Positions 1 to 12,778 of a stretch of 64,000 nt of DNA are shown in pieces; the stretch's first letter is position 1, and each line of letters starts with the position of its first letter. The stretch is from positions 9,808,001-9,872,000 of the forward strand of contig JAEMBT020000005.1 of NCBI GenBank assembly GCA_018873245.2, given 5' to 3'. Under the pieces are notes generated by a model that saw only the letters and a program-made list of their open reading frames with translations, was not told the origin of the DNA and did not search any database. The stretch comes from Archegozetes longisetosus. Lineage: Eukaryota > Arthropoda > Arachnida > Sarcoptiformes > Trhypochthoniidae. Both the position numbers and the translations under genes were made by a program.

Positions 1-1011
1 TAACTACTTTTTCTGGTACCGGCCCAGCCCTAATTGTGTCTTTTGACTGTATTTAACCTTCTTGTCAAGTCATGTTGAAAACAGTTTCAAACAAGAATTT
101 TCTCTTATTTGAATAATTTTCAAAAATTATTTGAGATTATCTTATTTCGAATATAAAGGGATTTAAGCAGTGAATAGAAATAATATTACTTTTAAGGCCT
201 AAAACATCATTAATTCTCTCTTCAAATAAACAGTTATTGCATTAAATTTTAGTTTAAAGTCAAATTTATTTTGAAAACAATAATTCATAATTCAGAAATG
301 CATCTCATCATTCAATTCGATAGATCTAATTTAACACCTATTCTGCTAACATACGAGAAGCAGTTCAATAATTGTTACTATTTTACAGTTAGTACTGTTT
401 TTTGCTGTTATTTAATAATAAATCGGCTTCAAATGAGCTGAGCTCGAAGCTCAACAGTTTGAGCTTGAGCTTGAGCTGCGCTTCTTCATCATAGCCTGAG
501 CTTGAAGATCGAAGACAGCTAAAATTGAACTTGAAGTAAAGCTCAGCTCACAGCTACCTTATGCTTTTCACTAAGCATAACTGTTGTAATATATGCATTA
601 GTGGACGAGAAAATATATTGTCAGCTAAATGCTACAAAAATCCTATCACATAAAAAATTGGTTGAAAAAAAATTTCTCTAATTTAACTCACGACTAATCA
701 AAACTGCCATAGGCTTAAATTTATTGCAGATCAATGATCATTAATCATATTCGTAAAATTTTAAAATATATGAAACCATAAAATTTTACAATGTAGTAAA
801 TAAAATGTTCAGATATATGCAAATATAATGTAAAACTCTACACTTGTAAACTATCAAATGAAGAAATAATAAAAATTTTTATAAAAATCATAATAAAGGC
901 AAAATGTTTTCTTGGTGTTTAAAGCTAAGTATGATAATAGGTCAAAAAGTTTCTAGATATCTGAATAATAGAAAGATTACAGAAAAAATTACGAAAAAAC
1001 GTTCGACTTAC
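1..1011. other. AT-rich non-coding stretch, probable intron or 3' flank
   Basis: No convincing exon was found on either strand. Around 430-560 there is a low-complexity run built from GAGCTT/AAGCTC units. The minus strand leaves the atlastin-like exon at 1011 through a good donor (GTAAGT), so this stretch should be intron of that gene, yet no matching downstream exon was recognised. Confidence 0.4.
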
Positions 1012-1533
1012 CCAACAAATAGCTGCAGAAATTGCAAAGCATCTTCAGTCAAATGTTTACGGATATTATAAATTAAAACCGAAGATAATATACAACTAAG
1101 TGCGAAAATCAGCGAATTTTCCGTCGATGATGTCTTTTCATCAAAAGTACCCTGGGTGTCCATCAAAATAACAGAAACATCTTTACCATCTTTCTTGACA
1201 ATGAACGGCTCTGACCACATGTAAACTACAGTTGTTTGTCTGTCAGCAGAATTTTGCCAATGAAACTCTTTGTCAAGCTTTTTATCGAACCAATTTTCAT
1301 CGCCATTAGTAGATAAGTATTTCAAGAAGTGACTGGGAAGGTATGATTTTCCAGTCCTCATAGGGCCATTTACCGATACGACTGAGACTGGGTTTGTACC
1401 AACTTTGTCTAATATTTCATTGAGAGCTGTTATTTGGATATCAAGTCTACTGTTTTCAATTGCAGCTATTTGTACAGGATGACCATTAATTGCTCGAGCC
1501 GTTCTTAGCTTAATCAAAGTTGCATTTGATATT
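1012..1533 (-). CDS. Atlastin/GBP-type large GTPase, internal exon (partial gene)
   Basis: One open exon of 522 bases on the minus strand, bounded by an acceptor (TTTTGCAG at 1541-1534) and a donor (GTAAGT from 1011). It encodes the N-terminal G domain of an atlastin/guanylate-binding protein. Visible motifs are a P-loop of the form NGPMRTGKS, a W-rich switch region with a Thr pair (RQTTVVYMWSEPF) and the G3 motif LMDTQGTFD. It ends in the typical sequence EDALQFLQLF. Family members are dynamin-superfamily GTPases; atlastins fuse ER tubules and GBPs act in innate immunity. The order of motifs and spacing to LQLF fit atlastin best. No start exon, no G4 motif and no membrane segments were found nearby, so the gene either has long introns leaving the window or is an orphan exon/pseudogene. 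Confidence is high for the family and low for an intact gene. Confidence 0.75.
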
Positions 1534-3246
1534 CTGCAAAACATATTTTTTAAAGCTAATAGCAATTTTCATCAGTTTTATATATATTAATTACCAAAAT
1601 CTGATATGAATTAAAAAGAAAGTTTAATGCTTAAACGATGTTTCATGTAAAATGCTCAATTCCATTTGAAACTGCACTATCTTTAGCTGAATAGTTTTAT
1701 AGAGTAAAATCTTATAACATCAAAGTTTGAGCACTGTTACACGTTATTTAACAATATGGTGAAACACTTTTAAACATTGTAAGTATAGACACTATTTCCC
1801 ATCTGTTGACACAATTTTATTGAATCATACCTGATCCTTGAAATTTCTTACGTAGCCCTTTCAATTGATCTTACTTAGAGATCCTAACTTATTTTTAAAT
1901 CGACTACAAGACTGATTAACTGATTCACTGCACAGGAAACAAGATCATTCATTTAGTCAAAAAATTTTAGAAATGCGTCTGGATCTCCATAAAAGTTGAT
2001 CTTTCTGTGATAATACGAATCTTAACTTTTATTATTACTAATTTAATTGAGATAAGTTTCTCTAAAGCATAATGCTTTGTTCATTAAATTAAAAATTTTT
2101 ATGCATCTATTTCCACAAATTTTTGGTTTAGAAAAAAATTACTTTTGTTGATTGTAGCCAAACTCTTACTAAATTAAAATATTGAGTAATTTTCTTACGT
2201 CAAAGATTAAGACGCTTTTTATATGTTGTGAATGAAAACATAAATTGAAGCTAGTTTCGTGTACCAACATAAACCTTCAATATTAGCGATTATCAGAAAT
2301 GGTGCTTCTAGTAAAGAGTTCAAACAAATCGCTTATTCACACATTTTAAAAGTCAATGCTCGTTTAATTAGATTTTCATGTGATAAATAAGTCATTTTGT
2401 CAAATATGATGACATTAGAAACCACACGCATAAGCCTAAAAGAATTGTAATAGATTCAAATATGGGCTTAATCAGAGGTGTAGTATAAATATAGTTTATT
2501 AATTAAGAATTTAAAGTCTACAATGAAACGCATGTACTGAGTGCTAGATATTTGCTGAGCTCTGTTACATTAGGACTGACTGCAGAAACTGAGTTGTCTT
2601 CAGTACATACATAATTGTAAGGTATAATCTGCATGAGTGTAACAGTATGTTAAATGGCAATAAAATCCCATAAATTCAACCCTTTAAAAGACACTTTCTT
2701 TCAATGCAAATATATACTAAAAAAAGGGTCTTTTAAACGGTCAAATCTGTGTGGCTTTTTGTCGCTTTTTAGAAAACTCACAATAGTTTACGAATAGTAT
2801 ATATGAAGAGATATATTAATATGAATATAAAATCTGTAGCAGCATTTCAATGCCGAGAAGTAATTCATTTAAAATTTTTAATTTTTTTCAATGCCTGTTT
2901 TCTATCTTAAAATTCTAAGAAGTAGAATCAGTATTTGAAGGACAGTTCCTATAAAAAGATGTTTATTTAAAGCTTATTTTATGACTTGAATTAAAAATAA
3001 GAATTGAATCAATAAAGATCTGTTGCATTTCAATTGCGAAATTTCTACAACTTACTTCATCACAATTTTTGTTATTTATTTAAAATGGAATTGAAAAATA
3101 TTTTACTCTAAATTTTCAAAAATTTGTTGAAAAATTGTAATTTTAAAAATGTTTGAAGCTTAGCACATAGATATAAATTAACTAAATTCCCTGTTCATCT
3201 CTTCATCACTGACAGATCTCGTGTATATCACATTATTGCGGTAATA
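1534..3246. other. Non-coding AT-rich interval
   Basis: No exon, RNA gene or repeat boundary could be supported here. It should hold the 5' intron of the atlastin-like exon if that gene is real. Confidence 0.4.
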
Positions 3247-3854
3247 CGGGGTTGTTCATAATCTTTTGCCGGTGGGTTGAGGACAAACGGCTGTAGATAT
3301 TAACTAAAAATTTTTTGCTTTTTAATACACTATCAAAACGGAAATTATTTACCCAATTTCAAACCGAAATCTTAAACTTCATTTTTATAAGTTCGTACTC
3401 CATCTAGGTCCTATTTTTGCAGTTAATTGAGTGAAAGTGTCAAAACAATAAAAACTTAATTACTTTGTGATCTTTTTTTAATGGCTGGAACCTATGACAA
3501 CGAACAACAGCGTTTGATCAACAGAATCAAATGCATTGCATTTAGAGAAGTTCGCGATGCTGGAGCAACTTTCATTACGCAAGAATGAATTGAGAAATGT
3601 TAACCTAACTTTGAGAAATCACGTAATTGATGTCTTGAAATCCCTCGAAAATGAAACTGAATTGTTTGAATCTATCCTCCTCTCATATCCAGAAAGAATT
3701 CAAGCTGTACGAGATGCGAATGATGGCCATACTAACTTTTAAACTGCATCAATCAATTCAATTTTTTATGTTTTTTCAAGTAAAGTTATCGCAAAATTTC
3801 TATCTACAGCCGTTTATTCCTCAACCTACCGGCGAAAGGTTATGAACAACCCTG
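3247..3854. mobile_element. Non-autonomous TIR transposon (MITE), TA-flanked
   Basis: Terminal inverted repeats of about 50 bases begin CRGGGTTGTTCATAA and continue through the shared motif AACGGCTGTAGAT at both ends (3247-3298 and 3803-3854). TA dinucleotides flank both ends (3245-3246 and 3855-3856), as in the Tc1/mariner superfamily. The interior holds two short overlapping frames, one from an ATG at 3481 (about 35 codons, MAGTYDNEQQ...) and one at 3536-3742 (68 codons). Neither resembles a known transposase. The element is 608 bases long. Confidence 0.75.
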
Positions 3855-4677
3855 TACAATTTGAAAATTACAACTTTCTTGAATTAGTGAAAATCTTTCT
3901 CTTCTATAAATATGTAAAAGTTATAGTTTTCTCAAAAACATACACTTATTCTTTATAAATTGAAGTTATTTCAAAACTTTTCACGAAATTTAGATTTAAA
4001 TTGAACACTTGAAGTGATCTAATTAGTGCCAAAAACTCTCTGACCAAAATTAATCACTGTGGAAATCGAAAAATTCAGAATTTACTTAGCATAAAATTCT
4101 ATAATAAGAGATAATAATAAAGAATGAGCTAAGTGATGTTTAACAAATACACTTTCTTATATATACAGTCTATTTTTTTTTAAATAAACTCAGATTTTAC
4201 AGTTAAACTTTGTTGCTCTTGGAAGTGTGAGTCAAAATTGAAATCGCTTATTCATTGACTGAAATTTGAATGTTTCAAAATAAACCTTAATAATGAACTA
4301 TAATCTTATAAAGCTTATTTCAGAACTGTAATCCTACAAAGTAGTTTAGATATGCAAAAATAAATTTGATTCAATTCTAAAAATAGTTGCATTGGTCGGC
4401 CCAGTTTTATCAAATTTTTCAAAAATTCAGCTCTAACCTTATCACAAGATTTAGTTAATAAACGAGTTTTCAAAATAAAAATTCTTTCTTTTGTTGTGAA
4501 CATAATTTTTATGATTAAAGGTGTTTTTAATTCAAAACCAATGATTAAGTGATCAAATTCTGTTTTATATGTTTTAAACTTACTCATTAGTAAGTTCTGA
4601 TTCATGAGTAATAATAAAGAAAAATTGTCGTAAGGATATGAGTTTAGTTTTTTAAAAAAACAGACAGTATATGTATA

Positions 4678-4963
4678 CAGTCAGCAGGGAAACTAACTTT
4701 ACCTATTCAAACATCTACAACTTTTTAATGGATTAATTAATTTTGATGCGGTTTTTTAAAAATAAATAAAAACTCCCCCGATTAATGAAAACTCAGATTG
4801 AATATAGATATTAACAGAATGAATGAGTCAAATCAAATTTTATTTAAAAACAACAATTTAAAAGAATTAATATCTAGTATCACCTCCAGAAGCCTCGCGA
4901 ACAGTTCCAAACGACGAGGCATGCATTGAACCATTAAACCAACCAATGTAAATCTCTCCCAAG
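4678..4963 (-). mobile_element. Tc1-like transposon, 3'-terminal relic
   Basis: The left edge is TA followed by CAGTCAGCAGGGAAAC, a Tc1-type terminus. Read on the minus strand from about 4960 the DNA gives the usual Tc1 transposase tail: MPRRLE, then after a one-base slip REASGGDTRY and a stop. Only the C-terminal end survives and it is frameshifted, so this is a dead fragment. Confidence 0.55.
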
Positions 4964-7560
4964 AAATGCTAAACTTTGATTCAACTTATTTAATATTAAA
5001 ATTAGTACTCAGCATTTTTTACTGTGAATAAATTTTAAGTTATGATATTATCTTTAAATCGGCAGCCACTAAAAGTTAAAATTTTAGACAGATCTGAAAG
5101 TTTCCTTCTATATAAGGCAGTTTTTCTGAAGTAACAAATATCAATATGAGTTCTAAGAAAAAATTTTCTAACTGAAAGATCTGACCAGTTAATCAAGCTT
5201 GTAAATTTAATTCTTTTAATTATTTAAACTTATAAAACTTACAAACCTATAACTGATAATTGGTAAATAAATTTACACTTTTTAAACAATATCTTCAAAT
5301 GTTTTTACGTTTATTTGAAATGTACCATTTATAACAATTTATTGGTTCACATTTCAAGTCGTTTTGTATCTTTATGAATATTGAATTTTGAAAATGTTTT
5401 GAAACGCACTCTAAACCTACTGTGAAGATGAAGTTCAAAATTTTACAAAGAGATTTTTATTTAAGATTTAAAATAGAGTTACAAATAGAAGTTTCGCGAG
5501 AGTATACAAATCAAAGAGTTACTTTTGACAAGTGGTTCTATGCACTTGAAATTGAATGCTCTTCTCCTTTTTGTTTACGCTCCTTTTATATAAAATTGGT
5601 CTAAATTCGAGAACTTTCTATTGTCCCACATTTATGCATTGTGGGTCATCCCTTTTTAGTTAGTGGTCATTATTTAGGTCAGTTTTAGTAAACAACTACG
5701 AGTAGGGTCACTCTGACACAGATAGAGCGCTAATAAGATCAAATGTTAGTGACCCTTAATGCTAATAAAAGAAAATTATGATAGAAAACAAGATAAGTAA
5801 AATAAGCATTACACTACTCTACCTTCAAATGACAAATATTTCAACAGACATTCGCACAATTCGTTATATATCCCATCATTAAACGAATCTCTTTATAATA
5901 AAAACTTATCATTATAATCATTACTACTACTATTTATAAAATTTTTACTTTTATTGTCATTTAATTGATTTACTTTCGATATCTTGTTCCCCATTATATA
6001 TTATAATTTAAACTAGTTTAATATATATTTATTATAAAATAATTCACTTGAATAAAACTGTAGAATTAGTATAAATATCGGATTCTAGTATACAAAAAGG
6101 AACTGTTGTTCACTCAATGATGTTTCAGATGAAAATACAAATTTTAACCACCCAACGGATGACTCATAGAATGCGAAATTGGCGGAACAAATGCTCAAAG
6201 AATACAGGATAATACGAGAAATAAACATGCCTTTATGTGATAGAACTTTAGTGCTTCAACTGGAACTTGGTTGGCCATGTTGTATTGTGCTATTATTATA
6301 CTCAGGCAAACACTCGTACTGTTTCTGTAACTCTGACAGATACATTCTTCTATACTTACACTCTGTGTCGCTAAAAAAGTTGCATCACATTACTACTACA
6401 CTTAATACAACAGTGGGATAGTTTTATGTCATTCATGAGAGAATGACTTACGACATTCATTCATATATTCAGAAGATTTTTACTGATTTAAGTTAATTAA
6501 ACTTAAATTAGTGAATGACCTCTTACATAATTTAACTCATGCTTTAGAAGCATAAATCATTAGCTTAATATTAAAACTTGATTTTTCATTGATATTTTAT
6601 GACATCAAAATAAGTTCTCAGATAATTGATTTGTTGCTCATTGTTTTAAAAGCTATAATAAAAATGAGATTTCACAAAAATCTATCATTAGAAACAAAAT
6701 ATCTCTTGAAATATTGTTTGAATAGTTTTTTACAAGCAATAAATCTGCATAGGTAAAAATCAGATAAATTTTCTAATATTACTTAAGACGTTTGTTTATT
6801 AGGAAATATTTTTTGCCAGCATTATTATTTAAGGATTTGTTTTGATATATAAGATTAATTTTGTAGACAGTTCTGTTTATTTCAATGAACACAGAATATT
6901 TTTTGTAGAAGTTCTCGTAGGTCATTAGTGTAAATACTTATCCTTTCCATGAATGTCTATATTTGGAGTAAACAGATTTAATCAAATTTAATATATAGAG
7001 AAGAAATACATTCAAAGAATATATGAATAAGTGTGATGAATATTTGTGAAAGAATTTATAACTGACACCAATTGATTTGAGATAAACAGAGTTTCAAACT
7101 TTCACATCATTAAATTAATTATTACTTTTAGTCCAAATCATAAAATTCTATCTGAAGATAAGATTATTCTATAAGAATACTACAGAATGCTCTGAAAATC
7201 CTTAACAGAAAAATTCTGCTAATTCAGTTTCAGATAAAAATGGATGATTTCATTTATTTCTAAGCATTAATACATGAGATAAAATATTCTAGAAATATAC
7301 TTTTACTGTATAATATAAATAAGAAACAAATTCTTAATAGTAAAGCACTATACTTTTGGGTAAAATTTTATAGCTATTGATATTTATTTCACACATAATA
7401 TAAAGTTTACATGGAGATGAAATGCATAAATGTATATAAAAGTGATTTTTAAGATTCGAAAGACAGCAATTAATTCTTTGTTAGACTGATGATATTTTAT
7501 CCCTAAATCATAAGGACTAAGTTTTTTATGGTAGCTATTAAAAGATTATTTGTTTGCAAA
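4964..7560. other. Non-coding AT-rich interval
   Basis: Several short open frames occur (for example 5422-5604 and 6179-6421), but none has family resemblance or a coding-like composition. No repeat boundaries were recognised. Confidence 0.35.
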
Positions 7561-7878
7561 TCAATAGTGCGACTTCTCATATAACAGTCTGTCCCCGATT
7601 TTGGCAACCCGGTTGCCAACAAGTTTCAGTTTTAGCTGATAGAAACTGATTTTCAAAGCACCGGCTGTTTCTATAGAGTTAATAATGTTAAGTGTTTGTA
7701 TTATGACAACTCTAGTTTTTGGCAAAGCCCCGAAACGATCAGTGGATCTTAATGCACGAATTGCTTTATCAATGTCCCGATTTGGCAAACCGAGATGATA
7801 ATTAAAATTTTGAGCCCATAAATTTTCGAATTTGAACCTTCCCAATAATTTCCTGCTTGTTTCAGAAGAAGCACTCTA
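7561..7878 (-). CDS. Unassigned open frame, possible exon or pseudogene fragment
   Basis: This frame stays open from about 7878 down to a stop at 7561. Its composition is more gene-like and GC-richer than its surroundings: it has several Arg/Gly/Pro codons and contains NRDIDKAIRALRSTDRFG and LVGNRVAKIGDRLLY. I do not recognise a family. No convincing start or splice sites define it and no neighbouring exon was found. It may be an exon, a relic of a retrotransposed gene or chance. Confidence 0.25.
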
Positions 7879-8719
7879 TTATTCGGTAAATTAGTAGAAG
7901 TTAGTTCAAAATTAGCTAATATTAAGGACTTAAATCATTTGTGATGGTAACACAACTTTTTGATTTGATGGTAAATGTAAGGTAGGCTTAATTTTAAAAT
8001 GTAGACACTTTAAATTCATTCCATTTAAAAGTTTATAAGCATTACATCGAAATGAAACATAATTTTGTTTAAATATTAGACTTTAGTCAACAATGAGAAA
8101 TTTACTCGAATTCACCGAAATATATACCAAACATTTTACTTAAATTATTACTTTGTTATATCAAATCGTATGTCAGAAAAGCCGTGAATTCTAGGCACAA
8201 ACCAGCATTTCTCAAACTATGTTCTCAGACCAGATGAAGGATAATTTTATGAAAAAATTTATGCACTTATCACATCTTAGTTCTCAAATTTCAGTCTATT
8301 TTCATTTTGAAAGTTCATTTGAAGTGACAATCGAATGGTTAAACAGGTTATTAAAATGTTATTAATTCAAATAATAGCAACCTTCTATAGACTATTTAGA
8401 AATTAAATCTTACAATACACAAAATTAAAATATTCAAATTCTGGACTTGAAGTCACAGAAATCTCTTAAACCCTCACTGATTATCAAACTCTAATCAAGT
8501 TTATTCTGATTGAAAGGTTTCATTAAATAACTTGAAGATATTTGAAAAAGGAGCACACAGTAGTCTTAATTATATCGATTTAATTTCAATTTTAAATTTT
8601 TATTAAGAAATAATTTTTAAACTGATGTTTAATAAAAGTTAATTTTATAGGGTTGATAAATTTTAGTCACTGAATACTTAAACATAAGAAAGGCTAGATC
8701 TAAAGTCTCGCACTAATAC

Positions 8720-9240
8720 TAGGGTGACCACCTCTGGTTGTCTCATGACGGGACAAAAATATCAAAGAGGGACCCTTACATTTTTAAAAAGAAAAATTCG
8801 ACTTTTATTAGTTATTACAAATATATAGTTGTCAAACAATAGATTCTAATATTTAAACATTGAAAACTATTAGTCATGATTGATTTGGTTGATTTCAAAG
8901 GTATACTTTTGTTAGAAATAGCATCTTCCAAAAGTTATTCAGAAATAAGAAATACTGGTTTATATCAGATATAAGTCAAGGCAAAAAAACTTAATTCTAT
9001 AACTTTCGGTTTTAAACCACAGGTGTTCAATACATTTAACTGGGTTTCTTAGTCCCTCATCATTTTTAAAATAAATTCATTGTTCCAATTTTCAAGTAAT
9101 ATTTTCTAAACACATTGTTCAAAATGAAAGTTGAAAAACAGGACAACTAATTGTCCCGTCGAGAGTTTTTGGTCTGACGGGATTTCTATCTTTAAAAAGA
9201 TGGGACTGTCCTGTCAAAAATGGGATGAGTGGTCACCCTA
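8720..9240. mobile_element. hAT-type MITE with perfect 8-bp target duplication (copy 1)
   Basis: The termini are TAGGGTGACCAC in inverted orientation. The flanking octamer ACTAATAC is duplicated exactly at 8712-8719 and 9241-9248. An 8-bp duplication together with TAGGGTGACC ends is diagnostic of the hAT superfamily. The 521-base element carries internal palindromic GACGGGACA/TGTCCCGTC segments near both ends and has no transposase. A second, interrupted copy lies at 55991-60370 in the opposite orientation. Confidence 0.85.
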
Positions 9241-9351
9241 ACTAATACTAATGCTGATATTTAATTAAAAGAGTGTTTCAAAAGTAACTGTATTAGTATT
9301 CGTATTGTCAAATTAATTATTAAAAATTTTAGCTTGTATTCACCAGGAAAT

Positions 9352-9723
9352 CCGGAGATTGGAGACGGTGAGACAGGCTGGTGGGGGTCATACCCGTTAT
9401 TAATTGTTCGGAAATTAAATTCGAATTTATGTGATTCTCTTAAAAATACGGTTTTCTCCAAGTCTAACTAGGACGATAAAACAGGCTATAATTCAGGAAC
9501 CATAATACATATTCTAGCCAAATTTGACATGATCATGGACAAACTCCCCCGATTGATAAATCAATTTTAAATTTTGAAAAATGAGCAAGGATGAATGAGA
9601 AATTTAAATTTTAATGAAAAATTACATATTTTGAAGAGAATCACATAAATTCGAATTTAATTTCCGAACAATTAATAACGGGTATGACCCCCACCAGCCT
9701 GTCTCACCGCCTCCAATCTCCGT
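9352..9723. mobile_element. Hairpin-forming inverted-repeat element
   Basis: Two arms of about 95 bases (roughly 9352-9446 and 9637-9723) are near-perfect inverted copies, sharing GGAGATTGGAG, GTGAGACAGGCTGGTGGGGG and AATTAATAACGGGTATGACC. The loop between them is about 190 bases and AT-rich. It is probably a MITE. A short direct AAAT flanks both ends, which is too little to assign a superfamily. Confidence 0.65.
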
Positions 9724-10479
9724 AAATGTAATTGTACGTGTACATGTAATTTGAAATACAAATCAATTTATAATTATTTTAATAATTACCGCACTCTCTT
9801 ATTATTGCAGAGCTTTTCCTTTTCTGTGCTCTCGTTTTAATAAATTTTCGGAACTTTAGTCCCATTTCCTCCACACTAAATGGCATTTTGAACACAATTT
9901 AAATCAAATCTCAATCCTTTGTTTACAAATGCTTTCAGACAATCGTTTGTATAACTCATTCAAAAATTAAGTTAAATTTGATTTATTATATAAATTTCAA
10001 CGAAATTTCTTTCATTTCACATTTTCATCGAATTGCCACCCTCAATTTAAATGTTTTCAAAAACAAACATGATATTTATCAACCAGGGAAGTTTAAGTAT
10101 GTACATGCAAATTTTCATACAATTTCATCAAGAGGCTTCAGAAATATAACATGTTTTACCCTCCTAGTTAGACTTGGAGATAACTGTATGTTTTGCAAAA
10201 CCTGTATTGGAGCAGGTTTTACACTGTAATACTTGCTCTTTGTGCTCACATTTGTGTGTAAATGCAATTGAAATTATGGAATTTGAAGTTTTTGGATGAT
10301 TTTTGGCATTGATTTGTTCAGAAATGAGAAAACAGAAGAGAAATTTTACAAGATCTAGTTTTGGAGCAAAAGCTAGTTTTTCCAAAGACAGACTTAAGAA
10401 ACTTCATTGGAAGTCTTAGCTTTACGGTGAATTCCAGCGTTCATCCCTAAAAATAGGATTTTTAGTTAGGTTGGGTTAA

Positions 10480-11037
10480 GTTTCACCTCAACTATTTCAC
10501 CGATAGTCATCAGATCCACAATGGATACTGATGAGTGGCCATATAGCGAGTTCGAAACACTCGTCATCATATAGATAATTGGTTTTACAGAGTGGTATTC
10601 AAACTGAAAGCTCATAACTCTTGAAGTGTTCATCTGATACACTTAAGACATATCGTTGCCCTGAAACTATACTGTCGTATCTGTAATGTTATTTCAATCA
10701 GAGATGCGACAGCATAGTTCCCGAAGTGACGATATCTTTGGAAATCGTGTAAAACCTTTAAAATGATGTCCTATCACCTATGTTCATCGATGGATCCAAT
10801 GAAACAGATAATGATATGCACATCATTTCAAAGGTTTTTGTACACAGTTTCCAGAGTTATTAGTCTTAAGCATATCAGATGAACGCTTCAAGAGTTATGA
10901 GCTTTTGAAAATTCGAATACCACTCTTTAAAAGTCAACTAATTATATAGTAACAAGTGTTTCGAACTCGCTATACAGCCACTCATTCGTATCCATTATAG
11001 GTCTGATGACTATCGGTGAAATGGTTGTCAGTGAAAC
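10480..11037. mobile_element. Large palindromic repeat element
   Basis: Arms of about 180 bases (10480-10660 and 10860-11037) are imperfect inverted copies sharing ATTTCACCGATAGTCATCAG, GCGAGTTCGAAACACT and TCATAACTCTTGAAG. The centre contains a second nested inverted repeat around the CTATGCTGTCG motif. No transposase was found. It is probably a foldback-type non-autonomous element. Confidence 0.6.
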
Positions 11038-11257
11038 GTCCGGTACCCATCGTTTGAGGCAGATTCAGGCTCAGTTGTGTATCGTTGAATGCATGATAGT
11101 GTTAGATATAATGACCACTGAGCTCTTAGATTTCACCTGCTTTAGATCTTGCGCTACTCTAAAGTTTACCCAAAATCATCCCCTATTTTTAATGATTTTC
11201 TGGGGGAAATCTCAAAAGAAAACTGATGAGAGCTGGGGCCAAATGAATTTTTTGTAA

Positions 11258-12778
11258 CCATTTTTCCTCTCATAGACGCAATGTTAAATAACATTAGTTT
11301 TTTCTACTGAACTGTGCACTTCAAAAATTTTAATATTCTAGCCTAGAATGTGTCTCTATATTTGTCATAGAACCATGAAGTCAAAGGTCTTTGTCCACGC
11401 ACAATTGTTTAAGCTAAGCTGTCCTTTATATATTGTTTACAGTTTTCGGAGATTTTTCGTAAAAGAACTCTGAAATTGCGACAATCCTTTGTTTCGCATC
11501 ACGTTCAGGCAAGCCATTGAATAAAAATTTAATTTTCAATTAATTTTCTCTATTTTCTTACTTTTTAATTTTTGAATAACCTTATCTTGTTCATTAAACT
11601 AAAACAAAGAACATTGCTGGAAAGTCTATGTGATTCTGCCTAATTTGGCACACGGGATCTGACGATATATTTCAATAGAGGTCATCAGCCTGATCAAAAT
11701 TGCCAATGGGCCCACCTCCGTACAACTTATAGTTTAAGCGTTAGATGCCGTTAAAGTTTTAAAATGGGATAAAATATAGATTTATTCGGTGGATATTAAA
11801 GATATAGAAGAATGGTTTTCATATTTGTAGTCAGCGTTAAATTCTACATCGAAACCATATATCATATTTTCAAAAATCAAAAAATCTAAAAATTCGACAA
11901 AATTCGAATATCTCGAAAACTATTCTATATAAAAAATTTTTGATTTGATATTCGGATTCAGCGTTAAAAATGCATATAAATCCGTTTAAAAGTGAATTTA
12001 TAAAAAATATAATGTTCAGCTTGAATAATATAAAAAAACCATCAAACATGTCTCACATAGTGAAAACGCTACGGTCTACAGGGAGTCGGCCCCTAAATTA
12101 GGCAAAACTAAAATGGGGAATCCGGTGGGGGTGGAGGGTGGGGTCCCCACCAAAATATTACATTTTACATCGTGATTAAATATGTTATCATATATTTAAA
12201 AAAAAAGGCAGGGTTTGGCAATGTCCTTTCGATTAAAACCTGAAAATACTTAATTAGTAAAGAGTTGTAGCAAAACGCTATGAAAAATGTTTTGATAAAC
12301 TTTTTTGATTCAAATAAAAAGTTTAGTCCGCAGTTTGCATGACATCTTTTAATGATATTGCGCGTTCTATAAACAATACCTATAATTGCAATAATTCATG
12401 ATTTTTCGCATTCAATTTATTGATCTAAACAAAATTATTTGAAATCATCATTTGAATATGAATAATTAATTGATTAATATAAAAATCTTTAATAACGCTC
12501 ATTTATTGTGAAGTTTAAATAAACATCACATAATACTACTGTAAGTCTACTATAACTAACATTAGTGCGAGACTTTAGAAGCTCCGGTACGCATATGCTA
12601 AAGTCTAAAGTCTCGCACTAATGCGAGACTTTAGCCAGTCCCCATAAGAAATGCGTAATCAGTGAGTCTAAAAGTTTGGAAAAAGCTTAAGAGATCTACT
12701 TATTGCCGATTTATCAATTAAAACTCTGGCCGTAAACCTAATTTTTATAAGAGGTTAATTAACTTCTTTAATGAATAA
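11258..12778. other. Intergenic region with short inverted repeat
   Basis: No gene was recognised. A GC-rich patch lies near 12070-12150. At 12562-12640 the sequence TAAAGTCTCGCACTAAT occurs in inverted and direct copies. The same motif abuts the hAT MITE at 8700, so it is itself a dispersed repeat. Confidence 0.4.
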
